64,000 nucleotides of DNA from Fomitopsis serialis (GCF_022376445.1 NW_025955050.1:94395-158394); one strand, 5' to 3'. Shown: positions 53,604-63,901, numbered from the stretch's first letter. The notes: generated from the letters alone by a model not told the origin. Made by a program: numbers and translations.

Positions 53604-55879
53604 GCGGACGTATAAACATGATCATGGGGCTGATATGTATTTCTGGTTATTGTGCGCATCGTGTACATTGTTGCGTACCACTGGCAATACCAATCAAACG
53701 TGAAGACTCTGTCATGCGTGCTTGGGAATTTGAGGACCGGAGGGGTGTTGCTAATGCACGTAATGACATTGTGCAAGCGAAATGTTTCGAGCAGTATAGC
53801 CGAGTGGCAGTAAACATGAGCGCTTGAGCATGAGGCTGGACGAAGGATGAGGACGACTTAATTCCTCCCGATCCTCTTGGATGCGATTGGCTACGGATTT
53901 CGACGCCTCTATGGCGCGGGATTTGCCCACGAGCAGATGCAGTCACACTACTAGTACAGCTATACTTCGACTCCCCCGCGCAAGGCGCACCGAGCGGCAA
54001 CTCCATCACTATGCCGCGTACATTCGGTTGTAGACAAGGGGCACCGAAGCCTATACCGGGCCGTCGTCGCCAGCCATAGCAGCGAGGCCTTAGTGGCCAC
54101 GTTCAGTGTCACAACGATCGTCCATCCAATGGAGCTATAGAGCGCATATGTGTTAGTCCTGACAAGCCACTATGCGGAGTGCGCTCACTCACGTCATTCC
54201 TCAGCTCGGGGACTCGTACGCACATGCAGAGCCTTTCGGTACCAGAATATGGCAACCGAAGAAGGCCCGTCAACAACTTACCACCGAAGACGCTACCAGC
54301 AACAGGCCTTCGCCGGGGCCGTCAAGCTCTCGAGGGCCGACTCTCGATGGGGCCACTCAAGTAATCAGCGGGTCAACACTGGCCCTCAACAGATCGAACG
54401 GCTCACCCGTGAGGTGCTCGCGCACACGGACGACGTCTCGAAGTTGAAGTCGAGCACTGGCAGCCGCCAATACTTCGCAAGGACGGGCAGGCTGACCATC
54501 GGTTATGAGCCTGCTGCTCCCACTCGGATGTACGCGGGAATCATTCGACAGCACCTGCCTGCAAGTAAATCCCGGCAGAGCGGTCTACGGGAAGAGAAGG
54601 ACGTACCAGGCTATAGCAGGGTGTTGCATAAATGGCGTGCGAGGTTCAGAGAGGAGGTTGATACTAAATAATGGTAACGTGTGAAGGGAACGCCAAGTAA
54701 ATAACAAAGAGAGGGTCAAGGCCTGCGTCGAGCGATGACCGCCTCCAAGCCACAAGCAGCCTGAGGACGACATGACAGCCTGAGGGCGGGCCGGTAGTGG
54801 GCGAAGAGAAGTTAATAGTATGCGGTGTCTGTGGGTGGGCAGCAGTACGAGAACGGTATTTATATACTGAGCGGCGTTGAACGCATAGTTCCGGAGAGGG
54901 AGGGAAAACAAGGAGCTAGGAGACGGGGAGACATGTATTATATGGAACTCACCGGCGCCTGAGCCTGAGGCCAATAAGTACGGGAGTCCAAGCTCGCTGC
55001 ATTTCCGACTGCCAACTCAGCTGTGTACCGGGGATTGCGCACATAGTCTAGGCGTGTAATGTCAGCAGCTTATATTGTCCAATACTGCGTGAAAGTCCGA
55101 CAAGATGTGGCGGGACAGCGAGCAAGTGCTCGGGGATGGACGACGGCGACGCGAAGGATGCCAGATCGGGGGGCGATCTCTCAGCCACAGACGCGTAAGC
55201 GCGCTGCATTTGAGCCGGTTGCAGCGGTCACGAGCTGGCGTACGTACTGTGCGTACCGTCACTACGCCGTGATAACCCACCCATTCCTGCCGCAATAGCA
55301 TGAACATTGGTTCCATGATCGGGTCAGAGAAGCGCTCCCGCCGTTCAATTCACTCTCACCCGTCATTCCGCGATGATGAGATCGGGGCGCGATCTCTCAC
55401 TGACCACGGACGCGTCCTGAGTGCGCCGAGCGAGACTGACTACTCTCCTCGCAAAACGCGTAATACAACAAGGATATCCGGAACCCGAACTTCGAGTCAA
55501 GCCGCGACATACGTTGCGTCCCCAGTACGTCGTATCTTTCCGCCAGCTCATGGTTTCAAGTTCATGACTATTGTACTAGGTCGTGATTCAACGCCGATAT
55601 ACGTCCAGGGCTTCATCGTGACCGCTCGCACCTCAGCCCATTCATATGCATACGATGTACGCAACGTTCAATCTGACGACTTGAAGGTGCTCTCCGTACG
55701 GACTACTAAGTAGAATAACGAGGACTCAGGGACGTCACCGGCGGCATCAACTACCACACCGTCACGGTCCTCAAGGCTCTGCTGCGACGATCCACCGCCG
55801 TCCACCGCCGTCTCAGAGCATTCAAACTGATCCCTAACGCTCTCCGGTACTCATTTGTATGTGAGGCTGCGTCGCTGCG
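53604..55879. other. 3' flank of c11 and an inverted Y-type segment
   Basis: Minus-strand TATATAAATA at 54857-54866 with a leader and an ATG near 54780 (MSSSGCLWLGGGHRSTQA), alignable with the 42495 start (MSSRLRVGSGRRSTQ). 54357-54480 (minus) carries the VVRVREHLTGEPFDLL fragment before a stop. 55166-55190 and 55377-55400 hold palindrome motifs. 55640-55880 resembles the sequence before the intact reductase. No full gene supported. Confidence 0.35.
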
Positions 55880-56770
55880 ATCATCACCCCAGAGACTATT
55901 TACGGCACTGCGTGATGTGTGCTGCAACTGCTAGGTCGTCGCCAGGATTGACGTGGGGAACTCGAGGACGAAGGAGCGCGCCACTGAGCTTGTCGTCAAT
56001 GCGGTCAATGGTCAATGGCTTCCGCGCTCTCGAACCGGTACACACATGTTCATCCCGCGCTACGTAGCCGGCCAGCCAAAGCATTACAGGTATGTATGAT
56101 TGTTTTGGGAATGCTCAAATTCCCTGTTGATACCGCTGTTTGCAGCGCCGAAGAACTTGTAGGCGAAGTGCTGGACATTCTACAGAAACAACACGGCATC
56201 AAGCGCGAGGGAAGAGGACCTTTGGATCCGGACAAAGTGAGCCTCACAAATGACACACCTCCAACCCTCTTCTTACGACCGTTCTTCACTCCCCAGGTTA
56301 GCCTAGCTCGGTGGGCAAGACCGCTCCAAACCGCTCCCCTACAATAATCCCCACCCGGATTCACACCTCCGTCGATAACTCGCTTCAGAACCTGCACACG
56401 ACTCACCTCGACAGCCCCCTCCCGCACTCGACACTCTCGCGCCTGGCCGACACCGTGAGCGCGTGACATGCGCTCGTCACGCTGCAGAACACGGGCACCA
56501 TGTGCAGGGTTGGGACGAGCAACACGTACGACGTGCGCGTGCTCGAGCAGCTCGAGCGGAAGATCGGACGCTGCGTGCAGGTCGTGCAGAACCAGTAGAT
56601 CGAGCGCGTGGGATAGGGAGGTGTCGCGATACTATCGCGAGCGCAGGATCCAGTACCAGTGAGTATGTGTCGAGCTAGTGCGAGTATCCGGGTCGCTGGA
56701 CGCCGCCCAGAGAGTTGTCGATCGTTCCTCTCCGAACTCATCGTCGCTTCGATACATCATTCTGGACCCT
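55880..56770 (+). pseudogene. Aldo/keto reductase pseudogene 2
   Basis: Collinear with the intact reductase, but the ATG is ATC (55880-55882), the first donor is damaged (CGTGATGTGT for CGTGGTATGT), and frames are broken throughout. Recognisable parts: ATTTACGGCACTGCGTG at 55899, ELVVNAV-like near 55990, AGQPKHY at about 56068-56088, EELVGEVLDILQKQHGIKRE near 56147-56206, and YYRERRIQYQ near 56632. The shared ATG-to-ATC change with pseudogene 1 suggests the lesion preceded their duplication. The LINE sits about 400 bp downstream. Confidence 0.65.
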
Positions 56771-57162
56771 CTTCGGCACCCGCCTCGCCCAATCCCGTGG
56801 TTCCAATTCAACCCAGTATCTACAGGAGTCCAGGACACGGATGATGACTGTTGCGTAGTGAAACAAAACTGCCGCGGATCCCGCCTTTGTGAGTATATCG
56901 ACGTCGCGTGCAGCACGATATACTCACTGCTGACGTGATGTCCGGCTGCTACTGTCTGGCACCATTCATCTTCTCGGAGCCACCTCAGGAACACGGTACA
57001 CATACGCAGGCTGCAACGCGGCCTCTGCATGCAAGCATCCACAGTAGCGATACAAAACGCGCGAAACTGGACGCTGTTTGATACGAATGTTTTTAGTCAG
57101 AGCGATTGCTCCTTCTCGCACTTCCTGTTAACTTACTAGGATGCCGACTAGCTAGATCCCCA
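56771..57162. repeat. Shared block after pseudogene 2, cut by the LINE
   Basis: Matches 51550-51960 (after pseudogene 1) up to CTAGATCC at about 57151-57160; then the two diverge. The LINE 5' end should therefore lie close to 57160. Confidence 0.5.
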
Positions 57163-57241
57163 AGTCCAAAAACGCTCCTCTTCCCCATACCACAACCATC
57201 TCGAATTTTCCCACGCTCGGAAAATAGAGAAAAAACGGTAG

Positions 57242-59329
57242 ATGAGTAGAGCTAAAGAGACCCACGAGGGGGTCGGTGGAGACCATAGGCACCAGCCCTA
57301 TCCTACACGTACGCACGAGGGAGATCCAAAGAGCCAAGGCCACCAGGTCGAGGGGAAAACGCGAGGGAAGCCCGAGATCCCGGCGCTAATACCGACGACG
57401 CCGAGTCGAGGACGCACAGTCCTCGACAAGCTTGCTAAGTCCATCAGAAGATCCCCTAAACCACCAACAGCTGCCATGATAGGCATAGAACAGACCTACG
57501 AGTCCGAAAATTGTGAGGAAAACGAGACGGAGGTAGACAAGGCGAGTATGGAGTCGCCGACCCCAAAGCCGTCCAGAAAGAACACAGACATGAGAATGAA
57601 TGAGGACATCGAAGACCTGTTCAGCCCGAACAAGAACAAGGGAGACGAAAACATGCGCAAAATGATACTCCTAGAGGAGGCGCTAGGACGTGCAGCAGAG
57701 TTACTGAAGGAGATGTCCATCCACGCTGAGTACACGAGCACAGTCACCGAACACGCTGAAACCATTGCAGAACGACTCACCAAGCCAAGAGAACCACAGG
57801 TAGTCCCAACGACTAGGCCGGCGTCGCCAACGCCGCCCACCGCAAGCGCCGAAACAAAGCTACTGGACAGCATAGCGAAGACGATTGATAGACTGGCGAC
57901 CCGGATGGACGCCATGGAGGCCAGGAACCCAGCCTCCACCCCCGACACCATCTATTCAGAGGACGACACAGCCACCACAAGGACGACAACCACCAAAACC
58001 ACGAGGGACAGGCCGACAGTCCGCACAGTGGTAGCGACCTCACAACCCATCAAACCGAAGCCGAGAGCACCGCCACGCCAGTCGCTCAACCCGCTGTCGG
58101 CGCACCACCACACGCGCTTGATAGTGGAGATGAAGGACGGCCCGACGGAGAAGGAGAGGCCGAGCGAAGTGGAGATCGTAAAGTACATCAACGAAGTACT
58201 CAGAGGAAGCAACGAGAGTAAACATTTGTGGGTGGTGAACGTGAAGTTCAACGCCCACAATAACTGTATCATCTTCACGCGTTCTGACCTGTCGGCAGGG
58301 GAGCTCGCTCCTTTCGCGCCCAGTTTTGTAGGCTTCTTCGCGGGCGACCGAGAGACAAGGATACGGGCGGACGAGAAATGGTTCAAGGTACAGCTAAACG
58401 GGGTCCGCACGCATAACGATAGTACAGGAGACATTGCAACTCCGGAGGAGGTAGAGGCGGAACTCCGGAGCTTGAACCCGGACTACGCTAAGATGGCAGT
58501 ATGGGACCTTCCACGCTGGATGAGGCACAGGGGAGACTTACTGACCAGAGCCTTCTCGTCCGTCGTCCTCGCCCTCAAGACCCAAGCCGACGCCGACCAT
58601 TTGGTGAACCGAGTAAAGAACATGGCCATAGCAGGCCAGTTCGCAGACGTTAAACGCTACGCTGACAAACCTCCAGTGTTACAGTGCGGGAGGTGCTGGG
58701 ACTTCGGACATACACGATCGCGCTGCCATGGAGCCGAGAAATGCCGGATATGCGGAGAATCGGAGCACAGTGAGGAGAACCATGTCTGCAAAGAGTGCGC
58801 AAGTGAGAAACCAGACGGGGACACAAACATGGAGGAGTGTAAGCATGATTTCAAATGCGCTAACTGCAACGGACCGCACTCAGCAAACTGGCGAGAGTGC
58901 GCCAGCCGGTCCAGAGCAGCAGGCACCACAAAATCCAGACCGTCGCGCGTACCAGAGGGCGTAAAAACCAGCTCCGCGGGCCCAGGGTGGAAAGAGGCAC
59001 GAGGCCCAAAGTCGTCGTCCAACGCCAACAAGGGCCCAGGAGAGGGAGAAGCAGGGCCAAGCCAAGCAAAACGCAAGGAGGACGCGCGGACCAAGAACCG
59101 CTACGAGGCCCTCAACCAAGAGAAGGCGAAGAACGACCTGGCATCGCTAGAGAAGCGATTCCCCCAGTTTGAAACATCGTTCTGCCAAACCGCTCTAACA
59201 ATCTCTGACGACGATTTCTCAACAGCAGTTGCGTACTTGGAGAGCAGGCTCTCGCCAAGCCAAATCGCAGCGAGAACCAGGGACCAAGAAAGAGAACAAG
59301 TCGAGAGCCTCGCAGCAGCCTCAGTATGA
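57242..59329 (+). CDS. LINE ORF1: gag-like nucleic-acid-binding protein (695 aa)
   Basis: Starts at ATG 57242 and ends at TGA 59327-59329. The N-terminal 200 residues are charged and low in order. A helix-rich stretch lies around 130-180 (likely coiled coil), a Ser/Thr/Pro region around 185-280, then a globular part (about 285-465) with a core that in such proteins binds RNA. Three zinc knuckles follow from residue 482: CGRCWDFGHTRSRC (C-X2-C-X4-H-X4-C), CRICGESEHSEENHVC and CANCNGPHSANWREC. The C-terminus has Lys/Glu-rich sequence and a UBA-like short end (AKNDLASLEKRFPQFETSFC). ORF1 proteins coat the element RNA and bring it to the target. Usual size for fungal Tad1 elements. Its stop overlaps the ORF2 start (ATGA), which suggests reinitiation-coupled translation. 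Confidence 0.8.
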   Translation: MSRAKETHEGVGGDHRHQPYPTRTHEGDPKSQGHQVEGKTRGKPEIPALIPTTPSRGRTVLDKLAKSIRRSPKPPTAAMIGIEQTYESENCEENETEVDKASMESPTPKPSRKNTDMRMNEDIEDLFSPNKNKGDENMRKMILLEEALGRAAELLKEMSIHAEYTSTVTEHAETIAERLTKPREPQVVPTTRPASPTPPTASAETKLLDSIAKTIDRLATRMDAMEARNPASTPDTIYSEDDTATTRTTTTKTTRDRPTVRTVVATSQPIKPKPRAPPRQSLNPLSAHHHTRLIVEMKDGPTEKERPSEVEIVKYINEVLRGSNESKHLWVVNVKFNAHNNCIIFTRSDLSAGELAPFAPSFVGFFAGDRETRIRADEKWFKVQLNGVRTHNDSTGDIATPEEVEAELRSLNPDYAKMAVWDLPRWMRHRGDLLTRAFSSVVLALKTQADADHLVNRVKNMAIAGQFADVKRYADKPPVLQCGRCWDFGHTRSRCHGAEKCRICGESEHSEENHVCKECASEKPDGDTNMEECKHDFKCANCNGPHSANWRECASRSRAAGTTKSRPSRVPEGVKTSSAGPGWKEARGPKSSSNANKGPGEGEAGPSQAKRKEDARTKNRYEALNQEKAKNDLASLEKRFPQFETSFCQTALTISDDDFSTAVAYLESRLSPSQIAARTRDQEREQVESLAAASV

Positions 59330-62300
59330 TGAACACAACCAAACCAATCCGGGTGCTCCAACTCAACGCCAACAAGCAGAACTCAGCGATCCACGCGCTG
59401 CTCAACACGGCGACAGACGAGGACTCAGCTGACATAATCCTCGTCACTGAACCGTGGTGGGGCAACATAGGCAACGACACCAAAGGACCGGTATCGGAAG
59501 CGGCGGCGGGCTGGACGCCGATACTTCCGGTATCAGCAGTGAAAAAGGGAAAGCGTCCCAGAGCCATGGCGTATACACGCCGGCGAGGGGACTTCTCTGT
59601 GACCCTCCGATCAGACATAGCTAACGACCTCGATATGCAGGTGCTCGAAATCGCCCAGGCCCCGCACCCTCCTACCATCATCATCAACATCTACAACGAT
59701 GACAAGAAGGAGGGAACACGGTCAGCAGCGAAGCGACTCCAGAGGCTCGACATCCCAGCACAGCTACCCGTAATCATCTCGGGGGACTGGAACCTCCACC
59801 ACCCGCTCTGGTCACGCATCGCGGACCCGGCCACAGAGAGGACGGACCAGACGGTGGACTGGCTAACGGAAAGGGGCTATGTGATCAAAAACGAGAAAGG
59901 CGAACCTACCTACTTCTCACATGACCACAGGACGCAATCGACGCTCGACCTGACGTTCACCAACCCGAAGGCGACAGAACTCGACACGGCTCGACACTGG
60001 CGCATAGACCAGGACATGTCGTTCGGGTCGGACCACTTCGCTCTGAGATGGGAGATCGACCACGGAGCCGCGGAAATCGAAAACATCGCAGGAGAGCGAT
60101 ACAACTTCAAGGACACGGACCCGAAGGAGTGGGGAAAAGCCTTCAGGACAGCGCTCCAGGGACATAGTCGGGCACTAGGCCGACTGCAGGACCGGCGGAC
60201 TATACTTACGCCAGACCAGGTGGACGAGGCGGCTGACGCGATAACAGCTGCCATGCAGGAAGCGAACACCACGGCAGCAAAAGTCAGGAAACCGAGTGAT
60301 AGAGCACGGCCGTGGTGGAACGCGGAGTTGCACGGCGCAGCAAAAAGGATCGCAGACTTACGTTCACAGAGCCTAGCGCACATCCAGCGCTGGGGGTCCC
60401 AGGCAACAGCGACAAACGTGAAGATAAAGAAGTCTCGGAACTACTTCAAGCGGCTATACAGGAAGGCACGCCAGAAGTGGATCACGGACACGCTCGAGGA
60501 AGCGACGTCAGCGGATATCTGGAGCTTCACGAAGTGGGGAAAAGGCGTGCGATCGTACCAGTCCCCAGCCATCTCGAGAGGACCAGGCCAAGAGCCCGCG
60601 GTCGCGCACAAAGACAAGTGCGACGCGCTGCGGGACGAGCTCTTCCAACCACCACCACCACTAGACGGCATCCCCGACAATGACCTGGAGAACGCGCACG
60701 AGGAGGACTTCCCAGACGAAGACATCACAGCCGATGAGGTGAGGCGTTCCATATTCGAACAAGGCGCAGACAAAGCCCCCAGGCTGTCGCAATGCCAGTT
60801 TCGTGTCATACGATGGGCCTGGAAGGAGGCCCCGGACTTAATCACTACGCTGATGCATCACTGCCTACAGACTGGATACCACCCACGCGCCTGGCGAAAG
60901 GCGATTGCCATCGCCCTGCCGAAACCCGGTAAACCAGACTACAGCAACCCACGGGCGTACCGACTGATACAACTCCTCGAGTGTCTAGGGAAGACACTCG
61001 AGCGCATCGTCGCAAACCGCCTGGCGTATCTGGTGTCAACACACAACCTTGTCCCAGCAAACCAATTCGGGGGTCGCCCCGCAAGCTCTACGGACGACGC
61101 GATCCTCACCTTCGTACACGACGTCGAGGCAGCCCATAACCACGGCAAAGTCACGTCCGCACTCACCTTCGACATCAAAGGATTCTTCGACTTCGTCAAC
61201 CACAAGCGCCTGCTCAACGTCATGCGAGCAAAACATCTGCCACTCCAACTCGTCCGATGGACCGCGACGTTCTTATCAGACCGCGAAGCCGCCATCTGCC
61301 TAGACGGGATACGCGGAGACATGAAACCAGTCACGAATGGCATACCCCAAGGCTCCCCCATATCCCCCATCCTATCCATCCTCTACGCCGCCGAACTCCT
61401 GGAAATGTTCCAAGAGAAAGCCCGCACCCATGTCGAAGCAATGACCGCCAAGCTCAAGCTCCCCGACAACCCCTGCGAAACCAGCCTGATCATGTTCATC
61501 GACGACGGGAAGATCTACGTCTCGTCAGAGTCCCTCGACACAAACATCCGGATACTCACCCTGGCATACAACGACGTAGAGGCCTGGCTGACGAGCGTCG
61601 GGCTGTCGCCCGACCTCGTTAAACGAGAACTCATGCATTACTCGATGAAACAACGCAAACCAAACGACTCACCGTCAATCACCCTACCAGGAGCAAACGG
61701 CATACGCATAACCATCCAGGCAACACACACGACCAAGTGGCTCGGAGTCCACCTGGACCGCCGCCTAAACTTTGACCACCACGTTAAACAGATGGCTGGA
61801 CGAGCGGAGAAGACCGTAAACGGCATGGGGATGCTCGCAAACACGGTACGAGGGCTCTCCCAAGAACACCTGAGGACGCTATACACCGCATGCGTACGTC
61901 CAATACTGACATACGCGTGCCCGGCCTGGTGGAGAGGCAAGAAGGCACACGAACACGCACTGGAGAAGGTACAGAACCGAGCACTGAGACTCATCTGTGC
62001 CGCCTTCAAGACGACGAAAATCGTGGCGATGGAAATCGAGGCCGCTATCCTACCCATCCGACACCACTTAGAACTCACGAAAGACCGCGCCGCCATAAGA
62101 TTCAACAAACTCAGCGCCCACAGCCCGATCATCCGACGCCTCCCAGAGGGATGGAACATACTACCAACCTCGACACCAGCTCCCCCGCGTCCCACTCACC
62201 GCAAAGTGACAGCCCGCCGCAAGACACCCCCTGCCTCCACTCGACTCTGCAACCTTGCGAAGAGATCGGACCCCAGCGACGAGCGCATAGTGCCGCTCGC

Positions 62301-63477
62301 CGCACCGCCATGGAAGAAGACCCCGGCCGACTTTGGAGGCCGACTGGTGATCACGCCGGCAGTCAAAGGAGTGACGAAGAACGAGGCAATGAAGATGCAC
62401 AACGGAAAGTTAAGCAAACTTAAACGGTCACGAGAAAATGTGATGATCTACTCTGATGGCTCCCTACTCACAGAGAACGGCCAACGCCGTGCCGGCGCAG
62501 GCTTTGTCGTTGCCCAGCAGAACAAGATTCTATTCAAGAGGATAATAGCCATGAGCAGGAAATCGGAGGTCTACGACGCGGAGATGCTAGGACTAGCAGA
62601 GGCGGCCGTCGACATGGAAGAATACCTCCAGTGCGACGACGCTCGAGACATCAGCCACCTACACTTCTTCGCCGACAACACCGCCGCGATCTCAGCCATC
62701 TTCGAGGCGAAACCAGGCCCCTCGCAGATCCACTCGATAACCTTCAGGAATTTCGCCATACGATTCCTGGAAGCAAGCCCCAAACATCGAATCACAGTGG
62801 CGTGGACGCCAGGCCACAAGGGCATCGTCGGAAACGAAATCGCAGACGTACTAGCAAAGAAAGCTACGGAGGAAGAAGGCCCGAACCAGCACGCGACACG
62901 AGCCAACGCATTGCGCAGAGCGAAAGAACGTGCAACGAACGCGTGGATAGACGAGTGGAAAAAGACACACCCAACAGGCCACTTCGCAACAGCGAACCGT
63001 CTACCACCACAAACCAAACCAAGAAAACCCTTCCTAACTCTTCCACGAGAGTTATTCGGACGTACGCTCCAATGCCGAACGGGACACTGCTTCATAGGCG
63101 AGTACTACAAGTCGTTTGTACCTACTGAACCGGTCGACTGCCCATGCGGCGACCCATACCAGTCACGCCGCCACATCCTCCAGGACTGCCCACGATACGA
63201 GAAGCACCGACACATCCTACGCGCGGTGAGCACGACGATCGACTTGCCGACCATCCTCGGCACAGAGGAGGGGATAGACGCCCTTGCGAAGTTCATCGGA
63301 AAAAGCAACGCGTTTACGAAGACGGGAGACCCGCCAGGCGGATGGCGCGAAGAAGACCAGGACCAGGAAGCGAGAGAAGAAGACGCGGAAGACGAAGACG
63401 ACGAAGACCCGAGCGGAGAGGAAGACCAGGACCAGGACGGAGGAGAGGCGGAGAACGACGAGGGCGACGAAGACTAA
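59326..63477 (+). CDS. LINE ORF2: endonuclease, reverse transcriptase and RNase H (1383 aa)
   Basis: Residues about 8-243: endonuclease of the exo-endo-phosphatase fold, with IRVLQLNANKQNS, ILVTEPWWG, ISGDWNLHHPLW, STLDLTFTN and GSDHFALRWEI. Residues about 500-800: reverse transcriptase with AIALPKPGKPDYSNPRAYRL, FGGRPASSTDDA, ALTFDIKGFFDFVNHKRL, GIPQGSPISPILS and the catalytic FIDD (Asp726, Asp727). Residues about 1040-1180: RNase H with YSDGS (Asp1044), EVYDAEML, HFFADNTAA and the GNEIADVLAKKA end, all four acidic positions present. A Cys/His cluster CPCGDPYQSRRHILQDCP near residue 1270 is the usual C-terminal zinc motif. The last 45 residues are almost all Glu/Asp/Gln. It performs target-primed reverse transcription. 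All motifs intact, no stops. Confidence 0.85.
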   Translation: MMNTTKPIRVLQLNANKQNSAIHALLNTATDEDSADIILVTEPWWGNIGNDTKGPVSEAAAGWTPILPVSAVKKGKRPRAMAYTRRRGDFSVTLRSDIANDLDMQVLEIAQAPHPPTIIINIYNDDKKEGTRSAAKRLQRLDIPAQLPVIISGDWNLHHPLWSRIADPATERTDQTVDWLTERGYVIKNEKGEPTYFSHDHRTQSTLDLTFTNPKATELDTARHWRIDQDMSFGSDHFALRWEIDHGAAEIENIAGERYNFKDTDPKEWGKAFRTALQGHSRALGRLQDRRTILTPDQVDEAADAITAAMQEANTTAAKVRKPSDRARPWWNAELHGAAKRIADLRSQSLAHIQRWGSQATATNVKIKKSRNYFKRLYRKARQKWITDTLEEATSADIWSFTKWGKGVRSYQSPAISRGPGQEPAVAHKDKCDALRDELFQPPPPLDGIPDNDLENAHEEDFPDEDITADEVRRSIFEQGADKAPRLSQCQFRVIRWAWKEAPDLITTLMHHCLQTGYHPRAWRKAIAIALPKPGKPDYSNPRAYRLIQLLECLGKTLERIVANRLAYLVSTHNLVPANQFGGRPASSTDDAILTFVHDVEAAHNHGKVTSALTFDIKGFFDFVNHKRLLNVMRAKHLPLQLVRWTATFLSDREAAICLDGIRGDMKPVTNGIPQGSPISPILSILYAAELLEMFQEKARTHVEAMTAKLKLPDNPCETSLIMFIDDGKIYVSSESLDTNIRILTLAYNDVEAWLTSVGLSPDLVKRELMHYSMKQRKPNDSPSITLPGANGIRITIQATHTTKWLGVHLDRRLNFDHHVKQMAGRAEKTVNGMGMLANTVRGLSQEHLRTLYTACVRPILTYACPAWWRGKKAHEHALEKVQNRALRLICAAFKTTKIVAMEIEAAILPIRHHLELTKDRAAIRFNKLSAHSPIIRRLPEGWNILPTSTPAPPRPTHRKVTARRKTPPASTRLCNLAKRSDPSDERIVPLAAPPWKKTPADFGGRLVITPAVKGVTKNEAMKMHNGKLSKLKRSRENVMIYSDGSLLTENGQRRAGAGFVVAQQNKILFKRIIAMSRKSEVYDAEMLGLAEAAVDMEEYLQCDDARDISHLHFFADNTAAISAIFEAKPGPSQIHSITFRNFAIRFLEASPKHRITVAWTPGHKGIVGNEIADVLAKKATEEEGPNQHATRANALRRAKERATNAWIDEWKKTHPTGHFATANRLPPQTKPRKPFLTLPRELFGRTLQCRTGHCFIGEYYKSFVPTEPVDCPCGDPYQSRRHILQDCPRYEKHRHILRAVSTTIDLPTILGTEEGIDALAKFIGKSNAFTKTGDPPGGWREEDQDQEAREEDAEDEDDEDPSGEEDQDQDGGEAENDEGDED

Positions 63478-63901
63478 ACGGTACTAGCTGCACGGCGAAG
63501 TACCGTCCCCACACCCTACCCAACACCACCATCGACACATCGTGCACTAGGGGGGCAATCCCGGCTTGCGCCCCTAGGAGAAAGACACCGGAGTGCCGAG
63601 ATATGGACCGTATGCTTTCCCCTCATTTCTCGCTTCTTCATTATTCTCTATCTTTATTACCATGCGCGTTACGTCCCGACCTCAGACCACACCATTAGAC
63701 CCCGTCTCACAACCCGATTAGATTGCCTGCCCATTACTATACACACATCACGTCTATAGACTACTATACCACCTCGAACGGGACGCAGGTCTGGGTGGCG
63801 CGTTTTAACGCCCACATTTGTACAGGCCGGCGTCCGCCGCGTCTTAGCACGTTGTTTGCTTGTTGCGGTTAATAAATGCTGAGTTCATCATCATCATCAC
63901 C
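63478..63901 (+). other. LINE 3' untranslated region and tail
   Basis: No ORF. It contains a weak AATAAA (TTAATAAATGC near 63870) and ends in TTCATCATCATCATCAC, a trinucleotide tail common in non-LTR elements without poly(A). The right flank (63902-64000) shows nothing recognisable. Confidence 0.6.

Larger units (their letters stand above)
57163..63901 (+). mobile_element. Full-length Tad1-like LINE (non-LTR retrotransposon)
   Basis: Two long intact ORFs (57242-59329 and 59326-63477), a short 5' leader, a 3' region of about 420 nt with GTTAATAAATGC near 63870, and a short TCA/ATC tail at about 63884-63901. The order gag-like zinc-knuckle protein, then apurinic-type endonuclease, reverse transcriptase and RNase H in one protein, without LTRs, is that of the I/Tad1 group; Tad1 is the usual clade in fungi. 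The 5' limit is inferred from loss of similarity to the 51.96 kb block. Target-site duplication was not identified. No frame lesions, so it may be recently active. Confidence 0.8.

Noticed and set aside
54150..54671. Plus-strand open frame of 173 codons
   Set aside because: It begins with GTG. A similar frame exists at 42881-43141, but the opposite strand carries the better protein-like conserved fragment (VVRVREHLTGEPF), so I list only the latter.
57496..63095. Several minus-strand ORFs of 130-190 codons
   Set aside because: All lie antisense to the two intact LINE ORFs and show no domain of their own.
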